Positions 42,310 to 53,495 of a stretch of DNA of 64,000 nucleotides are shown here, in pieces. This DNA comes from Paracoccus onchidii (GTDB lineage Bacteria > Pseudomonadota > Alphaproteobacteria > Rhodobacterales > Rhodobacteraceae): the NCBI RefSeq assembly GCF_028294535.1, contig NZ_JAQBIE010000001.1, positions 186,001 through 250,000 on the forward strand, written 5' to 3'. Each line of letters begins with the position of its first letter. Position 1 is the stretch's first letter. Made by a program: the position numbers and the translations under genes. The notes under the pieces were generated by a model that saw nothing but the letters and a program-made list of their open reading frames with translations, did no database searches and was not told the DNA's origin.

Positions 42310-43167
42310 TCAGGGGCGGGCGGTGCGCTGATCTATCAGCAGCACATCACCGAAAGCCACGGCCAGCAGCATCACGACCGGGCGGTCAATGCGTGTCAGT
42401 CGCGCCAGCGTGGTCGCATCACGGATGTCGATGGAACGGATGCTGGCTCTGGGTTGATTGCGCAGGACGCGGCGCAGCTCGGCCCGCAGGGCGGCAAGGC
42501 TGCATCCCTGCATGACCAGTTCTTCACCGCGATCCAGCGCCGCACACAGCGCGGTTGCCGCCTGACGGTCTTCGGGGGAAAGGCGGCTGTTGCGCGAAGA
42601 CATCGCCAGGCCATCGGCCTCGCGCACGGTCGGGACGCCCAATATGTCGATCGGCACATCCAGATCCGCGACCATCTGCCGGATGATCGCAAGCTGTTGA
42701 TAGTCCTTCTCACCAAATGCCGCCATATCGGGCCGGACGATATTGAAAAGCTTGGTGACAATTGTCGACATGCCGCGAAAATGTCCGGGACGGAGCCGGC
42801 CGATCAGCATGCGTGACAGACCCGTGACCTCGACGACGGTTTGTGCGCCGGGGCGATAGATGTCGTCGACCGCAGGCAGAAAGGCGGCGTCGCATCCGGC
42901 CTGGCGCAGCAGGCGCAGGTCATTTTCCTCGGTGCGTGGGTATGACGCCAGATCCGAGGCCTGATCGAATTGGGTCGGGTTCACGAAGATCGAGGTGACG
43001 ATCTTGCCCCCGCCGCGCTGATCCAGCCATTCCCGCGACCGGGATACCAGCTGCAAATGCCCGTCATGCAATGCCCCCATTGTCGGCACCAACGCAACAT
43101 GTTGGTCCTGATCGCGCCACTGTGAGACGCAATCGCGGATCGCCCGCTTGTTGCGGCAGATCTGCAT
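42310..43167 (-). CDS. panC: Pantothenate synthetase PanC
   Basis: The 285-residue enzyme condenses pantoate and beta-alanine with ATP hydrolysis to AMP. Motifs: [15 protein letters not shown] (HxGH-type nucleotide site), [36 protein letters not shown] and SSRNSRLS. The ATG at 43167 is preceded by GGAGG at 8 nt; an in-frame reading from 43230 is not conserved. A strong GC hairpin overlaps the ribosome-binding site, hinting at translational control. panB follows. Confidence 0.96.
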   Translation of the reverse strand: MQICRNKRAIRDCVSQWRDQDQHVALVPTMGALHDGHLQLVSRSREWLDQRGGGKIVTSIFVNPTQFDQASDLASYPRTEENDLRLLRQAGCDAAFLPAVDDIYRPGAQTVVEVTGLSRMLIGRLRPGHFRGMSTIVTKLFNIVRPDMAAFGEKDYQQLAIIRQMVADLDVPIDILGVPTVREADGLAMSSRNSRLSPEDRQAATALCAALDRGEELVMQGCSLAALRAELRRVLRNQPRASIRSIDIRDATTLARLTRIDRPVVMLLAVAFGDVLLIDQRTARP

Positions 43168-43175
43168 GTTCTGGT

Positions 43176-43202
43176 CCTCCCCCCGCCCTCGGCGTGGGGG
43201 GG
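43176..43202 (-). promoter_or_regulatory. Hairpin overlapping the panC ribosome-binding site
   Basis: On the minus strand a C-run, a bulged A and CGCC pair with GGCG and a G-run around a GAG loop. The 3' arm runs directly into the GGAGG Shine-Dalgarno sequence (43180-43176), two bases of which are paired. It may hide the site, or it may be the end of the upstream TetR transcript. Confidence 0.5.
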
Positions 43203-43260
43203 AACCTACATGAACTGGCCTGTTTCGCACAAGTGCTGCGTTGCAGCATTGCCGGTTTGG

Positions 43261-43860
43261 TCAGTCCGGCGTGTCGTTTGATGGGCCGAGCAGCAGCATC
43301 CGCATCATGTCCTCGCATGGAGGGTTGGGGGCAGGGGCGTTGGGGCGCGGGCTGTTCATGCCCAGCACGGCAAATCCATGCGCCATGGTCCAGACGGCAT
43401 GTTCGACCTCTAGCGCGTTGCGGCCCTCGGTAAAGGGGCGGCAGCTGTCGCGCAGGACCTGATAACAGTTCAGGGCGATCTTTTGCAGTTCTGGGTCGTC
43501 ATAGCTGGCTTCGGTGAACATCAGCCGGAACAGCGGTTCGTTGCGATCGCAGAAATCGAGATAGGCATGCACCCTGACCATCAATCGCTTGAAAGGGTCA
43601 GGTTGGTCGTGATTGCCGTTCTGATGTTCGACATTGCGCAGGTAGTCCAGCAGCATTTCGAACCCGCGCTTGGCAATTGCATTCAACAAGCCCCGCAATC
43701 CATCGAAATGATGGGCGGGTGCGGAATGTGAAACACCAGCCCGTGCCGCGGTCTTACGCAACGTCAGACCTGCCTGTCCGGATTCGGCCAAAAGCGCCAA
43801 GCCCGCGTCAATCAACGCTTCCTGCAGGTTTCCGTGGTGATGCGGCTTCTTCGGGGTCAT
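43261..43860 (-). CDS. TetR-family transcriptional regulator
   Basis: The 199-residue regulator has a TetR DNA-binding domain (LIDAGLALLAESGQAGLTLR, helix-turn-helix KTAARAGVSHSAPAHHFDGL) and a ligand domain with FKRLMVRVHAYLDFCDRNEPLFRLMF typical of the TetR_C_33-like group. ATG 43860 gives MTPKKPHHHGN; a TTG 12 nt upstream is less likely. It lies upstream of panCB on the same strand with a 93-bp gap. Target and ligand are unknown; its own upstream region contains a consensus-like plus-strand promoter, so divergent control is possible. Confidence 0.87.
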   Translation of the reverse strand: MTPKKPHHHGNLQEALIDAGLALLAESGQAGLTLRKTAARAGVSHSAPAHHFDGLRGLLNAIAKRGFEMLLDYLRNVEHQNGNHDQPDPFKRLMVRVHAYLDFCDRNEPLFRLMFTEASYDDPELQKIALNCYQVLRDSCRPFTEGRNALEVEHAVWTMAHGFAVLGMNSPRPNAPAPNPPCEDMMRMLLLGPSNDTPD

Positions 43861-43882
43861 TGTTTTGACCAATTGCCCATAG

Positions 43883-43910
43883 TTGACAGTGTAAAGTTTG
43901 CTGCTAGAAG
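43883..43910 (+). promoter_or_regulatory. Candidate plus-strand promoter divergent from the tetR gene
   Basis: TTGACA (43883-43888, full consensus), a 16-nt spacer and TAGAAG (43905-43910) point into a region without a protein gene. It overlaps the presumed tetR promoter region, where the regulator might bind. Confidence 0.45.
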
Positions 43911-43916
43911 CGCCAA

Positions 43917-44153
43917 AGCCCTGTTTGTATCGATTGCATGGCGCGCAAATGTGGGGTGCGCCATGCGTGTTTGTTAACGATTGCTGGGTGCCTGCGGTCG
44001 CCTTGGCCCTGAAAAATCCATTTTATTACTGATTTAATTCTGTGTTTGGGTTGGGGCGACCACCCCGCTTTCGCGCTGGTATTCAGAATAGCATGAAGCC
44101 CCGAATGCCAAAACAAAAAAGGCCGAACCATCAAGGTTCGGCCCTTTTTGTTT
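43917..44153 (+). ncRNA. Candidate small RNA between tetR and tRNA-Gly (hypothetical)
   Basis: About 235 nt lie between the candidate promoter and a strong bidirectional terminator. They contain a perfect 9-bp hairpin (GCATGGCGC/GCGCCATGC, 43936-43966) and no recognisable protein. The terminator may only serve the tRNA on the other strand, so a transcript from this strand is a guess. Confidence 0.3.
44111..44153. terminator. Strong bidirectional terminator after tRNA-Gly(GCC)
   Basis: GGCCGAACC (44121-44129) and GGTTCGGCC (44135-44143) form a 9-bp stem around ATCAA, flanked by AAACAAAAAA on one side and CTTTTTGTTT on the other. On the minus strand it lies just after the tRNA. Confidence 0.92.
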
Positions 44154-44227
44154 GGAGCGGGCGATGAGATTCGAACTCACGACCCTAACCTTGGCAAGGT
44201 TATGCTCTACCCCTGAGCTACGCCCGC
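44153..44227 (-). tRNA. tRNA-Gly (anticodon GCC)
   Basis: A 75-nt cloverleaf on the minus strand: acceptor GCGGGCG/CGCCCGC with discriminator T and encoded CCA, D arm AGCTCAGGGGTAGAGC, anticodon loop CTTGCCAAG (GCC) and T arm with GAGTTCGAATCTC. It decodes GGC/GGT, the main glycine codons in this GC-rich genome. It has its own promoter and a strong terminator. Confidence 0.97.
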
Positions 44228-44277
44228 ATCCGTTCCGTCCGGCGCTTCGTGTTACCGTTTCGCCTTCGGTGAGCGGT

Positions 44278-44306
44278 GATTTATGGGACTGCGCTGGGGG
44301 GTGCAA
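44278..44306 (-). promoter_or_regulatory. Promoter of tRNA-Gly(GCC)
   Basis: The minus strand shows TTGCAC, a 17-nt spacer and TAAATC, about 50 nt upstream of the mature tRNA, leaving a short 5' leader for RNase P. Confidence 0.7.
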
Positions 44307-44379
44307 GGGGAAAATTTCGTTTTCGCGAGATTTTTTCGCAGGGGTGAATTTAAGATGCTGAAATGAATGAATTTATTAT

Positions 44380-44763
44380 TCATCGATCTTCGCTTTTCCC
44401 TGTTCGGGATACGCGCAGATGGTGATCGTAAAAGCCGCCCGTCCCCTTGAGGCCGATCCCAAGCGCACGATCGGCGCCGACATGCGCCAGCCAAAAGGCG
44501 CCGGCCGCGATCACGGCGGGTTGTCCCAGCAGCAAGCCGGCCAAAGCAAGGCCCATGCCACCTGCATACAGGTGAAACAGGTTGTAGATCATGGCCCCGA
44601 TCCTGGGCCCCGCGAGATAACCCGTCATCGACAGGTCGGGCGCCAGCAGCGCCAAGGGCCAGACCCAAAGAGGCCAGCCCGGCTGTGTCATCGCGGCCAG
44701 CGGAATCGCCGCAACGAACATGGCTATGCCTTCGGCACGCTGCCACGCGATGGCAGAGGTCAT
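44380..44763 (-). CDS. DUF4260 family small membrane protein
   Basis: A 127-residue protein with four hydrophobic helices and the family signatures [20 protein letters not shown] and [17 protein letters not shown]. These match the DUF4260 group, small integral membrane proteins of unknown function. Its ATG overlaps the uvrA stop (ATGA), so it is translated from the uvrA mRNA and probably shares SOS control; whether it contributes to DNA-damage tolerance is unknown. Confidence 0.75.
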   Translation of the reverse strand: MTSAIAWQRAEGIAMFVAAIPLAAMTQPGWPLWVWPLALLAPDLSMTGYLAGPRIGAMIYNLFHLYAGGMGLALAGLLLGQPAVIAAGAFWLAHVGADRALGIGLKGTGGFYDHHLRVSRTGKSEDR

Positions 44764-47618
44764 TCCGCGGCCCTGATGCGGGCCTGATCCAGCATCGGGG
44801 CCAGATAGCGGCCCGTATGGCTGGCAGCGTTCTGTGCCACGTCTGCGGGTGTGCCTTCGGCCACGATGGTGCCGCCGCCATCGCCACCCTCGGGGCCGAT
44901 ATCGATGATCCAGTCGGCGGTCTTGATGACGTCCAGATTATGTTCGATGACGATGACCGTATTGCCTTGGTCGACCAGACTGTGCAGCACCTCGAGCAAT
45001 TTGCGCACATCTTCGAAATGCAGGCCGGTGGTCGGCTCGTCCAGGATATACAGGGTGCGCCCGGTCGATCTGCGCGACAATTCCTTGGACAGCTTGACGC
45101 GCTGCGCCTCGCCGCCCGACAGGGTCGTGGCCTGCTGGCCGACCTTGATATAGCCGAGGCCGACCTTCATCAGCGCATCCATCTTTTCGCGGATCGAGGG
45201 AACGGCGGCAAAGAACTGCTGCGCGTCCTCGACCGTCATGTCCAGCACATCGGCAATGGACTTGCCCTTGAAGGTCACTTCCAGCGTTTCGCGGTTATAG
45301 CGTTTGCCCTTGCAGGTTTCGCATTCGACATAGACGTCGGGCAGAAAGTGCATCTCGATCTTGATGACGCCGTCGCCCTGACAGGCCTCGCAGCGGCCGC
45401 CCTTGACGTTAAAGCTGAAACGGCCCGGCTTGTAGCCACGGGCCTTCGATTCGGGCAGGCCGGCGAACCAGTCGCGGATCGGGGTAAAGGCGCCGGTATA
45501 GGTGGCCGGGTTCGATCGGGGTGTGCGGCCGATCGGGCGCTGGTCGATATCGATGACCTTGTCCAGATGCTCCAGCCCCTTGATCGTCTCGCAAGGGGCG
45601 GGGGTCTGGCGCGCGCCGTTCAACCGCAGGCTGGCGGTCTTGAACAGCGTTTCGATGGTCAGGGTCGATTTGCCGCCGCCCGAGACGCCTGAGACACAGA
45701 TGAATTTTCCCAGCGGGAACTCGGCCGTCACGTTTTTCAGGTTATTGCCGCTGGCGCCGACAACCGTGACCTTCTTGCCGTTCCCTTCGCGTCGTTCGGC
45801 GGGGATCGAAATTTCGCGCGCACCGGCCAGGTATTGCCCGGTCAGGCTGGCGGGGTCGGCGGCGATCTGGTCCGGGGTGCCGTGGCTGACCACGGTGCCG
45901 CCATGAACGCCCGCGCCGGGGCCCATGTCGAAAACATAATCCGCATGGCGGATCGCGTCCTCGTCATGTTCCACCACCAGAACCGAATTGCCCTGATCGC
46001 GCAGGTTCATCAGCGTGCGCAGCAACCGGTCATTGTCGCGCTGATGCAGCCCGATCGAGGGTTCGTCCAGCACATACAACACGCCGGTCAGGCCGCTGCC
46101 GATCTGGCTGGCAAGGCGGATCCGCTGGCTTTCGCCCCCCGATAGGGTGCCGGCAGCGCGAGACAGGGTCAGATAGTTCAGGCCGACATTGACCAGGAAA
46201 CCCAGGCGCTCGCGGATTTCCTTGAGGATCGCACCGGCGATTTCATTTTTCTGCTTGCTCAGATGCTGTGGGGCGGTTTCGACCCAGTTCAGCGCGTCCT
46301 GAATCGATAATTCGACCACTTGCCCGATATGGCTTCCGGCGATTTTCACCGCCAGCGCCTCGGGTTTCAACCGATAGCCGTCGCAGGTTCCGCATGGGCG
46401 GTTGTTCTGATAGCGTTCGAATTCGTCGCGCACCCATTGACTGTCGGATTCGCGCAGGCGGCGCTGCATGTTCGGAATGACGCCTTCGAAAACGCGGCTG
46501 ATCTCGTAGACGCGGCCTGCATCGTCGAAGCGGAACTTGATCTGTTCTTCACCCGATCCGTAAAGGAAGAGACGCCTGACCTGTTCGGGCAGGTCGCGCC
46601 ACGGGGTTTTCTTGTCAAAACCGTAATGCTTGGCCAATGCATTGATCGTCTGCGTCAGGTAGGCCGATTTCGATTTCGCCCAAGGTCCGATCGCGCCCTT
46701 GGCCACGGATAGTGAACTGTCGGGGACGACAAGCCGTTCGTCGAAGAACAGTTCGACCCCAAGCCCGTCACAGGCAGGGCAGGCCCCGAAGGGTGCGTTG
46801 AACGAAAACAGCCGCGGCTCGATTTCGGGAATGGTGAAGCCGCTGACCGGACAGGCAAAATTCTCGCTGAAGGTGATCCGCTCGGAGTCGGCATCCTTGG
46901 CGGCGGTTTCCAGAACCGCGATACCGTCGGCCAGATCCAGCGCGGTGCGCAGGCTGTCGGCAAGGCGCGTCTCCAGCCCCTCGCGCACAACGATGCGGTC
47001 CACCACCACGTCGATATTCTGACGGAATTTCTTGTCCAGAACCGGCGGCTCATCCAGTTCGTAGAACTCGCCATTCACCTTGACGCGCTGGAAGCCCTGC
47101 TTGCGCAGTTCCAGAAACTCTTTCTTGTATTCGCCCTTGCGGTCGCGAACGATGGGGGCCAGCAGATAGGCACGGGTGCCTTCCTCCAGCGCCATGATCC
47201 GGTCGACCATGTCCTGAACCTGCTGCGCCTCGATCGGCAGGCCGGTGGCGGGGGAAAACGGCGTCCCGGCCCGCGCGAACAGCAGGCGCAGATAGTCATA
47301 GATCTCGGTCACGGTGCCCACGGTCGAACGCGGGTTCTTCGAGGTTGTCTTCTGTTCGATGCTGATCGCGGGCGACAACCCGCTGATATGGTCCATGTCG
47401 GGCTTGCCCATCATGTCCAGAAACTGCCGGGCATAGGCCGACAGGCTTTCGACATAGCGCCGCTGCCCTTCGGCATAGACAGTATCGAAGGCCAGCGAGG
47501 ATTTGCCGCTGCCCGACAGCCCGGTGATCACGACCAACTGGTCGCGCGGGATGTCCATGTCCACGCTTTTCAGATTGTGTTCGCGCGCGCCACGAACCTC
47601 GATGAACTTTTGTTCCAT
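44760..47618 (-). CDS. uvrA: Excinuclease ABC subunit A (UvrA)
   Basis: The 952-residue damage-recognition ATPase of nucleotide excision repair. It has two ABC modules: Walker [10 protein letters not shown] near residue 33 and GVSGGGKST in the second half, signatures LSGGESQR and LSGGEAQR, and zinc modules ([25 protein letters not shown]...[10 protein letters not shown]). It scans DNA as a dimer with UvrB. The ATG at 47618 ([17 protein letters not shown]) fits the family; in-frame sequence upstream crosses the SOS box and is not coding. The downstream DUF4260 gene is coupled by a 4-nt overlap. Confidence 0.97.
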   Translation of the reverse strand: MEQKFIEVRGAREHNLKSVDMDIPRDQLVVITGLSGSGKSSLAFDTVYAEGQRRYVESLSAYARQFLDMMGKPDMDHISGLSPAISIEQKTTSKNPRSTVGTVTEIYDYLRLLFARAGTPFSPATGLPIEAQQVQDMVDRIMALEEGTRAYLLAPIVRDRKGEYKKEFLELRKQGFQRVKVNGEFYELDEPPVLDKKFRQNIDVVVDRIVVREGLETRLADSLRTALDLADGIAVLETAAKDADSERITFSENFACPVSGFTIPEIEPRLFSFNAPFGACPACDGLGVELFFDERLVVPDSSLSVAKGAIGPWAKSKSAYLTQTINALAKHYGFDKKTPWRDLPEQVRRLFLYGSGEEQIKFRFDDAGRVYEISRVFEGVIPNMQRRLRESDSQWVRDEFERYQNNRPCGTCDGYRLKPEALAVKIAGSHIGQVVELSIQDALNWVETAPQHLSKQKNEIAGAILKEIRERLGFLVNVGLNYLTLSRAAGTLSGGESQRIRLASQIGSGLTGVLYVLDEPSIGLHQRDNDRLLRTLMNLRDQGNSVLVVEHDEDAIRHADYVFDMGPGAGVHGGTVVSHGTPDQIAADPASLTGQYLAGAREISIPAERREGNGKKVTVVGASGNNLKNVTAEFPLGKFICVSGVSGGGKSTLTIETLFKTASLRLNGARQTPAPCETIKGLEHLDKVIDIDQRPIGRTPRSNPATYTGAFTPIRDWFAGLPESKARGYKPGRFSFNVKGGRCEACQGDGVIKIEMHFLPDVYVECETCKGKRYNRETLEVTFKGKSIADVLDMTVEDAQQFFAAVPSIREKMDALMKVGLGYIKVGQQATTLSGGEAQRVKLSKELSRRSTGRTLYILDEPTTGLHFEDVRKLLEVLHSLVDQGNTVIVIEHNLDVIKTADWIIDIGPEGGDGGGTIVAEGTPADVAQNAASHTGRYLAPMLDQARIRAAE

Positions 47619-47685
47619 GTCCGAGCCTTTTCCGACCAAGGGCAACACATAGGCAGGCAGCTTGAAAAAGCAACCGTCGCATAAA

Positions 47686-47700
47686 GAACATAGAGCGAAC
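47686..47700 (-). promoter_or_regulatory. LexA (SOS) box upstream of uvrA
   Basis: On the minus strand GTTCGCTCTATGTTC is an exact GTTC-N7-GTTC, the alphaproteobacterial LexA site, 68 bp upstream of the uvrA start. This predicts induction of uvrA and the coupled DUF4260 gene by DNA damage. Confidence 0.82.
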
Positions 47701-47799
47701 ATGCGTTCAACCCTGCTCTGGCGGCGATTGATTCCTGTGCGTTCAAAGGGCGTTTCGCGCAACAAATGGCGGGTTTTCACAGAACTGTATTGCAAATGC

Positions 47800-47827
47800 T
47801 TGCGCTGCGGTGCGGCATCGCTAGGAT
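47800..47827 (+). promoter_or_regulatory. Candidate pyc promoter
   Basis: TTGCGC, a 16-nt spacer and TAGGAT end 26 bp before the pyc start codon. The match is moderate and no operator is evident. Confidence 0.35.
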
Positions 47828-47853
47828 GCCGCAAACCGAGAAGAGGGGCCGGT

Positions 47854-50800
47854 ATGTTTCAGAAGATCCTTGTGGCGAACCGTGGTGAGATCGCAATTCG
47901 CGTGCTGCGTGCAGCAAATGAATTGGGAAAGCGCACGGTCGCGGTCTATGCCGAAGAAGACAAATTGGGGCTGCATCGCTTCAAGGCCGATGAAGCCTAT
48001 TGCATTGGTGAAGGGCTGGGACCGGTTGCCGCCTATCTCTCCATCCCCGAGATTATTCGGGTGGCCAAGGAAAGCGGCGCGGACGCAATTCATCCGGGAT
48101 ACGGCCTGTTGTCCGAGAACCCGGAATTCGTCGATGCCTGCGCCGCGGCCGGCATCACCTTTATCGGCCCCAAGGCGGAAACGATGCGCGCGCTTGGCGA
48201 CAAGGCCAGCGCAAGGCGGGTTGCGATCAAGGCCGGTGTCCCGGTCATCCCCGCGACCGAGGTGCTGGGCGACGATTTCGACGCGATCAAGGCCGAAGCG
48301 GCCGAGATTGGTTATCCATTGATGCTGAAGGCCAGCTGGGGCGGCGGCGGTCGCGGCATGCGCCCGATCAACGGTCCCGAGGAATTGGTCGAGAAGGTCC
48401 GCGAGGGTCGCCGCGAGGCCGAGGCCGCATTCGGCAATGGCGAGGGTTATCTGGAAAAGATGATCCTGCGCGCCCGCCATGTCGAGGTGCAGCTGCTGGG
48501 TGACACGCAGGGCGGTCTGTATCATCTGTTTGAACGTGATTGCACCGTGCAACGCCGCAACCAGAAGGTCGTCGAGCGGGCCCCCGCACCCTATCTGACC
48601 GAGGAACAGCGTAACGAAGTCTGCGAACTGGCGCTGAAGATCGGGCAGGCGGTCGGTTATGAATGCGCCGGCACAGTTGAATTCCTGATGGATATGGACA
48701 GCCAGGAATTCTATTTCATCGAGGTGAACCCCCGCGTTCAGGTCGAGCACACGGTCACCGAAGAGGTGACGGGTATCGATATCGTGCAGGCCCAGATCAA
48801 GATTGCAGAAGGTGCCACCTTGGCCGAGGCGACGGGTGCGGCGCGGCAATCGGACATCTCGTTGTCAGGCCATGCATTGCAATGCCGGGTGACGACGGAA
48901 GATCCGCAGAACAACTTCATCCCCGATTACGGCCGAATCGCAGCCTATCGCAGCGCGACCGGCATGGGCATCCGGCTGGATGGCGGCACGGCTTATGCGG
49001 GTGGCGTAATCACGCGCTATTATGATTCGCTGCTGGTCAAGGTGACGGCATGGGCACAGACCCCCGATCAGGCGATCAAGCGGATGGACCGGGCATTGCG
49101 CGAATTTCGCGTGCGCGGGGTCAGCACGAATATCGATTTTGTCATCAACCTGCTGAAACACCCGACCTTCCTGAACGATACCTACACGACCAAGTTCATC
49201 GACACGACTGATGACCTGTTCACCTTCAAGAAGCGCCGGGACCGCGCGACCAAGATCCTGACCTATCTGGCCGATATCAGCGTGAACGGCCACCCCGAGA
49301 CCGCGGGCCGTGCCTTGCCTCCGGCGCAGGCCCGTCCGCCCTTGCCGCCTGCGGCCAAGGGCGAGCCGGTTCCAGGAACCCGGCAATTGCTTGAAGAAAA
49401 GGGCGCACAGGCTGTGGCCGACTGGATGGCCGCACAAAAACAGCTGCTGATTACCGACACGACCATGCGTGACGGTCACCAATCGCTGCTTGCCACGCGG
49501 ATGCGCAGCATCGATATGATCCGTGTCGCGCCAAGCTATGCGGCGAATCTGCCGCAGCTGTTCAGTGTGGAATGCTGGGGGGGCGCAACCTTTGACGTGG
49601 CTTACCGGTTCCTGCAGGAATGCCCGTGGCAGCGTCTGCGCGATATCCGCGCGCATATGCCCAACCTGATGACGCAGATGTTGCTGCGGGCCAGCAATGG
49701 CGTCGGCTACACAAACTATCCCGACAATGTCGTGCAGTCCTTCGTCAAGCAGGCGGCCGAGACCGGCGTTGACGTGTTCCGCGTGTTTGACAGCCTGAAC
49801 TGGGTCGAAAACATGCGTGTCGCGATGGATGCGGTCATCGAAAGCGGCAAGATCTGCGAAGGCACGGTTTGCTATACCGGCAACATGCTGGACCCGGAGC
49901 GGTCCAAATATGATCTGAAATACTATGTGCAGATGGCGCAGAACCTGAAGGCAGGCGGGGCGCATGTTCTTGGCCTCAAGGACATGGCAGGGCTGTTGAA
50001 GCCCGCCGCCGCGCGGGTTCTGATCAAGACCCTCAAGGAAGAGGTGGGCCTGCCTGTCCATTTCCATACCCATGACACCAGCGGCATGGGTGGGGCAACG
50101 ATCCTGGCGGCGGCGGATGCCGGTGTCGATGCGGTCGATTGCGCCATGGATGCCCTGTCGGGCAATACCAGCCAGCCGACCATCGGTTCCGTGGTCGAGG
50201 CCTTGATCGGCACCGAACGTGACACCGGGCTGGATGTCGAGGCAATCCGTGCGATCAGCAACTATTACGAGCGCGTGCGGGAAAACTATGCCGCCTTCGA
50301 ATCGGGGCTGCAGTCGCCGGCATCCGAGGTCTATTTGCATGAAATGCCGGGCGGCCAGTTCACCAACCTGAAATCGCAGGCCCGTTCGATGGGGCTTGAG
50401 GATCGCTGGCACGAGGTTGCGCAGGCCTATGCCGATGTGAACCAGATGTTCGGGGATATCGTGAAGGTGACGCCATCCTCGAAAGTGGTCGGCGACATGG
50501 CCCTGATGATGGTCGCCCAGAACCTGACGCCCGAGCAGGTGCTTGACCCGCAGGTCGATGTCAGCTTCCCGGATTCGGTCGTTGACATGATGCATGGCAA
50601 TCTGGGGCAGCCCCCCGGCGGCTGGCCCAAGGGTTTGCAGGGCAAGGTTCTGAAGGGCGAAGCCCCGATCAGCGACCGACCCGGTGCGCATCTTGAGCCT
50701 GTCGATCTCGAGGCGACCCGGGCCGAGCTGTCGGCCCTGCTGGAAGGCCGCGATGTCGATGATGAGGATCTGAACGGCTACCTGATGTATCCGAAGGTCT

Positions 50801-51288
50801 TTCTGGACTACATGGGCCGCCACCGGACCTATGGCCCGGTCCGCACCCTGCCGACGCGCAACTTCTTCTACGGGATGGAGCCGGGGCAAGAGATCACGGC
50901 GGAAATCGATCCCGGCAAGACGCTGGAAATCCGTCTGCAGGCTATCGGCGAAACCGACGAAGCAGGTGAGGTCAAGGTCTTCTTCGAACTGAACGGCCAG
51001 CCTCGTTCGATTCGGGTTCCCAACCGCAAGGTGACGGCAGCCACGGCCGCGCGGCCCAAGGCTGACCCCGCCGATTCGTCGCAGCTGGGCGCACCGATGC
51101 CAGGTGTCGTGGCCTCGGTCGCGGTGTCGCAAGGGCAGGCCGTCAAACAGGGCGACATGCTGCTGACGATCGAGGCCATGAAGATGGAAACCGGCATCCA
51201 TGCCGACCGCGATGGTACGATCAAGGCCGTTCATGTCACGCCGGGGGCCCAGATCGATGCCAAGGACCTGATGGTCGAGTTCGAATAG
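47854..51288 (+). CDS. pyc: Pyruvate carboxylase
   Basis: The 1144-residue biotin enzyme carboxylates pyruvate to oxaloacetate. Domains in order: biotin carboxylase (about 1-450; [23 protein letters not shown] loop [27 protein letters not shown]), carboxyltransferase (about 529-800; [27 protein letters not shown]), the PYC/OADA allosteric region, and the C-terminal biotin domain with EAMKMET (biotinylated Lys near 1110). It is a full single-chain form. The ATG at 47854 follows AAGAGGGG. It replenishes the TCA cycle for growth on C3 substrates. It stands alone between uvrA and the nuo operon. Confidence 0.97.
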   Translation: MFQKILVANRGEIAIRVLRAANELGKRTVAVYAEEDKLGLHRFKADEAYCIGEGLGPVAAYLSIPEIIRVAKESGADAIHPGYGLLSENPEFVDACAAAGITFIGPKAETMRALGDKASARRVAIKAGVPVIPATEVLGDDFDAIKAEAAEIGYPLMLKASWGGGGRGMRPINGPEELVEKVREGRREAEAAFGNGEGYLEKMILRARHVEVQLLGDTQGGLYHLFERDCTVQRRNQKVVERAPAPYLTEEQRNEVCELALKIGQAVGYECAGTVEFLMDMDSQEFYFIEVNPRVQVEHTVTEEVTGIDIVQAQIKIAEGATLAEATGAARQSDISLSGHALQCRVTTEDPQNNFIPDYGRIAAYRSATGMGIRLDGGTAYAGGVITRYYDSLLVKVTAWAQTPDQAIKRMDRALREFRVRGVSTNIDFVINLLKHPTFLNDTYTTKFIDTTDDLFTFKKRRDRATKILTYLADISVNGHPETAGRALPPAQARPPLPPAAKGEPVPGTRQLLEEKGAQAVADWMAAQKQLLITDTTMRDGHQSLLATRMRSIDMIRVAPSYAANLPQLFSVECWGGATFDVAYRFLQECPWQRLRDIRAHMPNLMTQMLLRASNGVGYTNYPDNVVQSFVKQAAETGVDVFRVFDSLNWVENMRVAMDAVIESGKICEGTVCYTGNMLDPERSKYDLKYYVQMAQNLKAGGAHVLGLKDMAGLLKPAAARVLIKTLKEEVGLPVHFHTHDTSGMGGATILAAADAGVDAVDCAMDALSGNTSQPTIGSVVEALIGTERDTGLDVEAIRAISNYYERVRENYAAFESGLQSPASEVYLHEMPGGQFTNLKSQARSMGLEDRWHEVAQAYADVNQMFGDIVKVTPSSKVVGDMALMMVAQNLTPEQVLDPQVDVSFPDSVVDMMHGNLGQPPGGWPKGLQGKVLKGEAPISDRPGAHLEPVDLEATRAELSALLEGRDVDDEDLNGYLMYPKVFLDYMGRHRTYGPVRTLPTRNFFYGMEPGQEITAEIDPGKTLEIRLQAIGETDEAGEVKVFFELNGQPRSIRVPNRKVTAATAARPKADPADSSQLGAPMPGVVASVAVSQGQAVKQGDMLLTIEAMKMETGIHADRDGTIKAVHVTPGAQIDAKDLMVEFE

Positions 51289-51312
51289 TCGAAACCTGAT
51301 CGCCATGTTCCC

Positions 51313-51347
51313 GAACGCCGCCGGACAATGTCTGGCGGCGTTCTTCG
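51313..51347 (+). terminator. Hairpin terminator of pyc
   Basis: GAACGCCGCC (51313-51322) and GGCGGCGTTC (51334-51343) form a perfect 10-bp stem with a partly self-pairing loop, 25 nt after the pyc stop. The trailing T-run is short (TTCTTC). Confidence 0.65.
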
Positions 51348-51466
51348 TGAAGCAGTCCGGAACCGACCATGCAGGCCTGGCCGTGCGGGGGCAGGTGGGG
51401 CAGATCAAATGCGGATCATTGGGTCAAAGGCCTTGCGTTTCAATGGCACTTGTCCGCCTCGGCCCG

Positions 51467-51495
51467 TTGACCCCGCGCATCGTCAGGTCTAAACC
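51467..51495 (+). promoter_or_regulatory. Candidate nuo operon promoter
   Basis: TTGACC, a 17-nt spacer and TAAACC end 56 bp before nuoA. The -35 is good and the -10 weak. The 263 bp between pyc and nuoA hold no other feature than this and the pyc terminator. Confidence 0.35.
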
Positions 51496-51521
51496 GACCA
51501 CAGCCAACCCGTCGCGGGTAG

Positions 51522-52447
<926 letters not shown>

Positions 52448-52450
52448 GCC

Positions 52451-53071
52451 ATGGCAGTTTATCCCGATCTGGAAGCGCTGGAGCAACTGGCCGAACATAT
52501 CAAGCTGCGTCGCAGCGGCGAAGTATTGGGCGCCAAGGTCGAGTTCGACGAACTGACCGTGACATCGACCGTCAGCGGCATCGTCGATCTGATCGAGTTC
52601 CTGCGCACCGACAGCAGCTGCCGGTTCTCGACCCTGGTCGATATCACCGCCGTTGATTACCCCCAGCGTCCGCAGCGGTTTGACGTGGTTTGGCATTTCC
52701 TGTCGATGTACCAGAACCACCGCATTCGCATCAAAGTCGCCATCCGCGAGGATGAAATCGTCCCGTCGCTGGTGAATATCCACCCCTCGGCCAACTGGTT
52801 CGAACGCGAAATTTTCGATATGTTCGGGATCCTGTTCTCGGGGCATCCGGACCTGCGCCGCATCCTGACCGATTACGGTTTCCGCGGCTATCCGCTGCGC
52901 AAGGATTTTCCGACCACCGGCTATGTCGAAGTCCGCTATGACGAGGCTGAAAAGCGCGTCGTCTATGAACCCGTCAATCTGGTGCAGGAATACCGGCAAT
53001 TTGATTTCCTTTCGCCGTGGGAGGGCGCGAAATACGTCCTGCCCGGTGATGAAAAGAAAGACGGGCAATGA
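52451..53071 (+). CDS. nuoC: NADH-quinone oxidoreductase subunit C
   Basis: The 206-residue 30-kDa-type subunit of the peripheral arm shows the family signature [22 protein letters not shown] (quoted in part: [23 protein letters not shown]) and the C-terminal [18 protein letters not shown] segment. It contacts NuoB and NuoD and has no cofactor. It is a separate gene, not fused to nuoD as in E. coli. The last 4 nt overlap the GFA-like gene (ATGA). Confidence 0.96.
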   Translation: MAVYPDLEALEQLAEHIKLRRSGEVLGAKVEFDELTVTSTVSGIVDLIEFLRTDSSCRFSTLVDITAVDYPQRPQRFDVVWHFLSMYQNHRIRIKVAIREDEIVPSLVNIHPSANWFEREIFDMFGILFSGHPDLRRILTDYGFRGYPLRKDFPTTGYVEVRYDEAEKRVVYEPVNLVQEYRQFDFLSPWEGAKYVLPGDEKKDGQ

Positions 53072-53493
53072 GCACGCTTGACGCATCCTGCCTTTGCGGT
53101 GCCTGCAAGATGACCGTGCAGACCGGTCCGAACCCCGAGGCCGGGGCATGTCATTGCAGCAAATGCCGCAAATGGAGCGGCGGCATCTTTCTGGCGGTCG
53201 ATTGTGACAAACCGGTTGTGTTCAATGATGACGCGCCGATCGGGGTTTACGGATCCTCGGAATGGGGAGAACGGGTTTTTTGCAAGATATGCGGCAGTTC
53301 GCTTGTCTGGCGTTCGCTGGATGGCGCGCATAGCGCCGTTTCACTGCAATGCTTTGATGATCCCGAAAGCTTTCCCGTGACGGCCGAGATCTTTACCGAT
53401 TGCAAACCGGGCAATTATGCTTTGGCCGGGCAGCTTCGCGGCATGACCGAGGCCGAATTCATGGCCCAGTTCACCCCGCAACAGGAGGGTTGA
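53068..53493 (+). CDS. GFA-family zinc protein inserted between nuoC and nuoD
   Basis: The 141-residue protein has the CENP-V/GFA fold signatures: [22 protein letters not shown] and [11 protein letters not shown], giving zinc-binding Cys clusters. The family includes glutathione-dependent formaldehyde-activating enzyme and many uncharacterised proteins. Here it is translationally coupled to nuoC (ATGA) and its stop overlaps or abuts the nuoD start, so it is made with complex I. A role in assembly, metal handling or thiol chemistry is possible but not shown. It is not a known complex I subunit. Confidence 0.88.
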   Translation: MSTLDASCLCGACKMTVQTGPNPEAGACHCSKCRKWSGGIFLAVDCDKPVVFNDDAPIGVYGSSEWGERVFCKICGSSLVWRSLDGAHSAVSLQCFDDPESFPVTAEIFTDCKPGNYALAGQLRGMTEAEFMAQFTPQQEG

Positions 53494-53495
53494 TG

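Noticed and set aside
47619..47834. N-terminal extension of UvrA by 72 residues
   Set aside because: The extension crosses the SOS box and the divergent promoter region, and the conserved UvrA start is at 47618.
48865..51408. 847-codon open frame on the minus strand opposite pyc
   Set aside because: It is the antisense shadow of a well-conserved GC-rich gene, has no recognisable domain, and pyc motifs are clear throughout on the plus strand.
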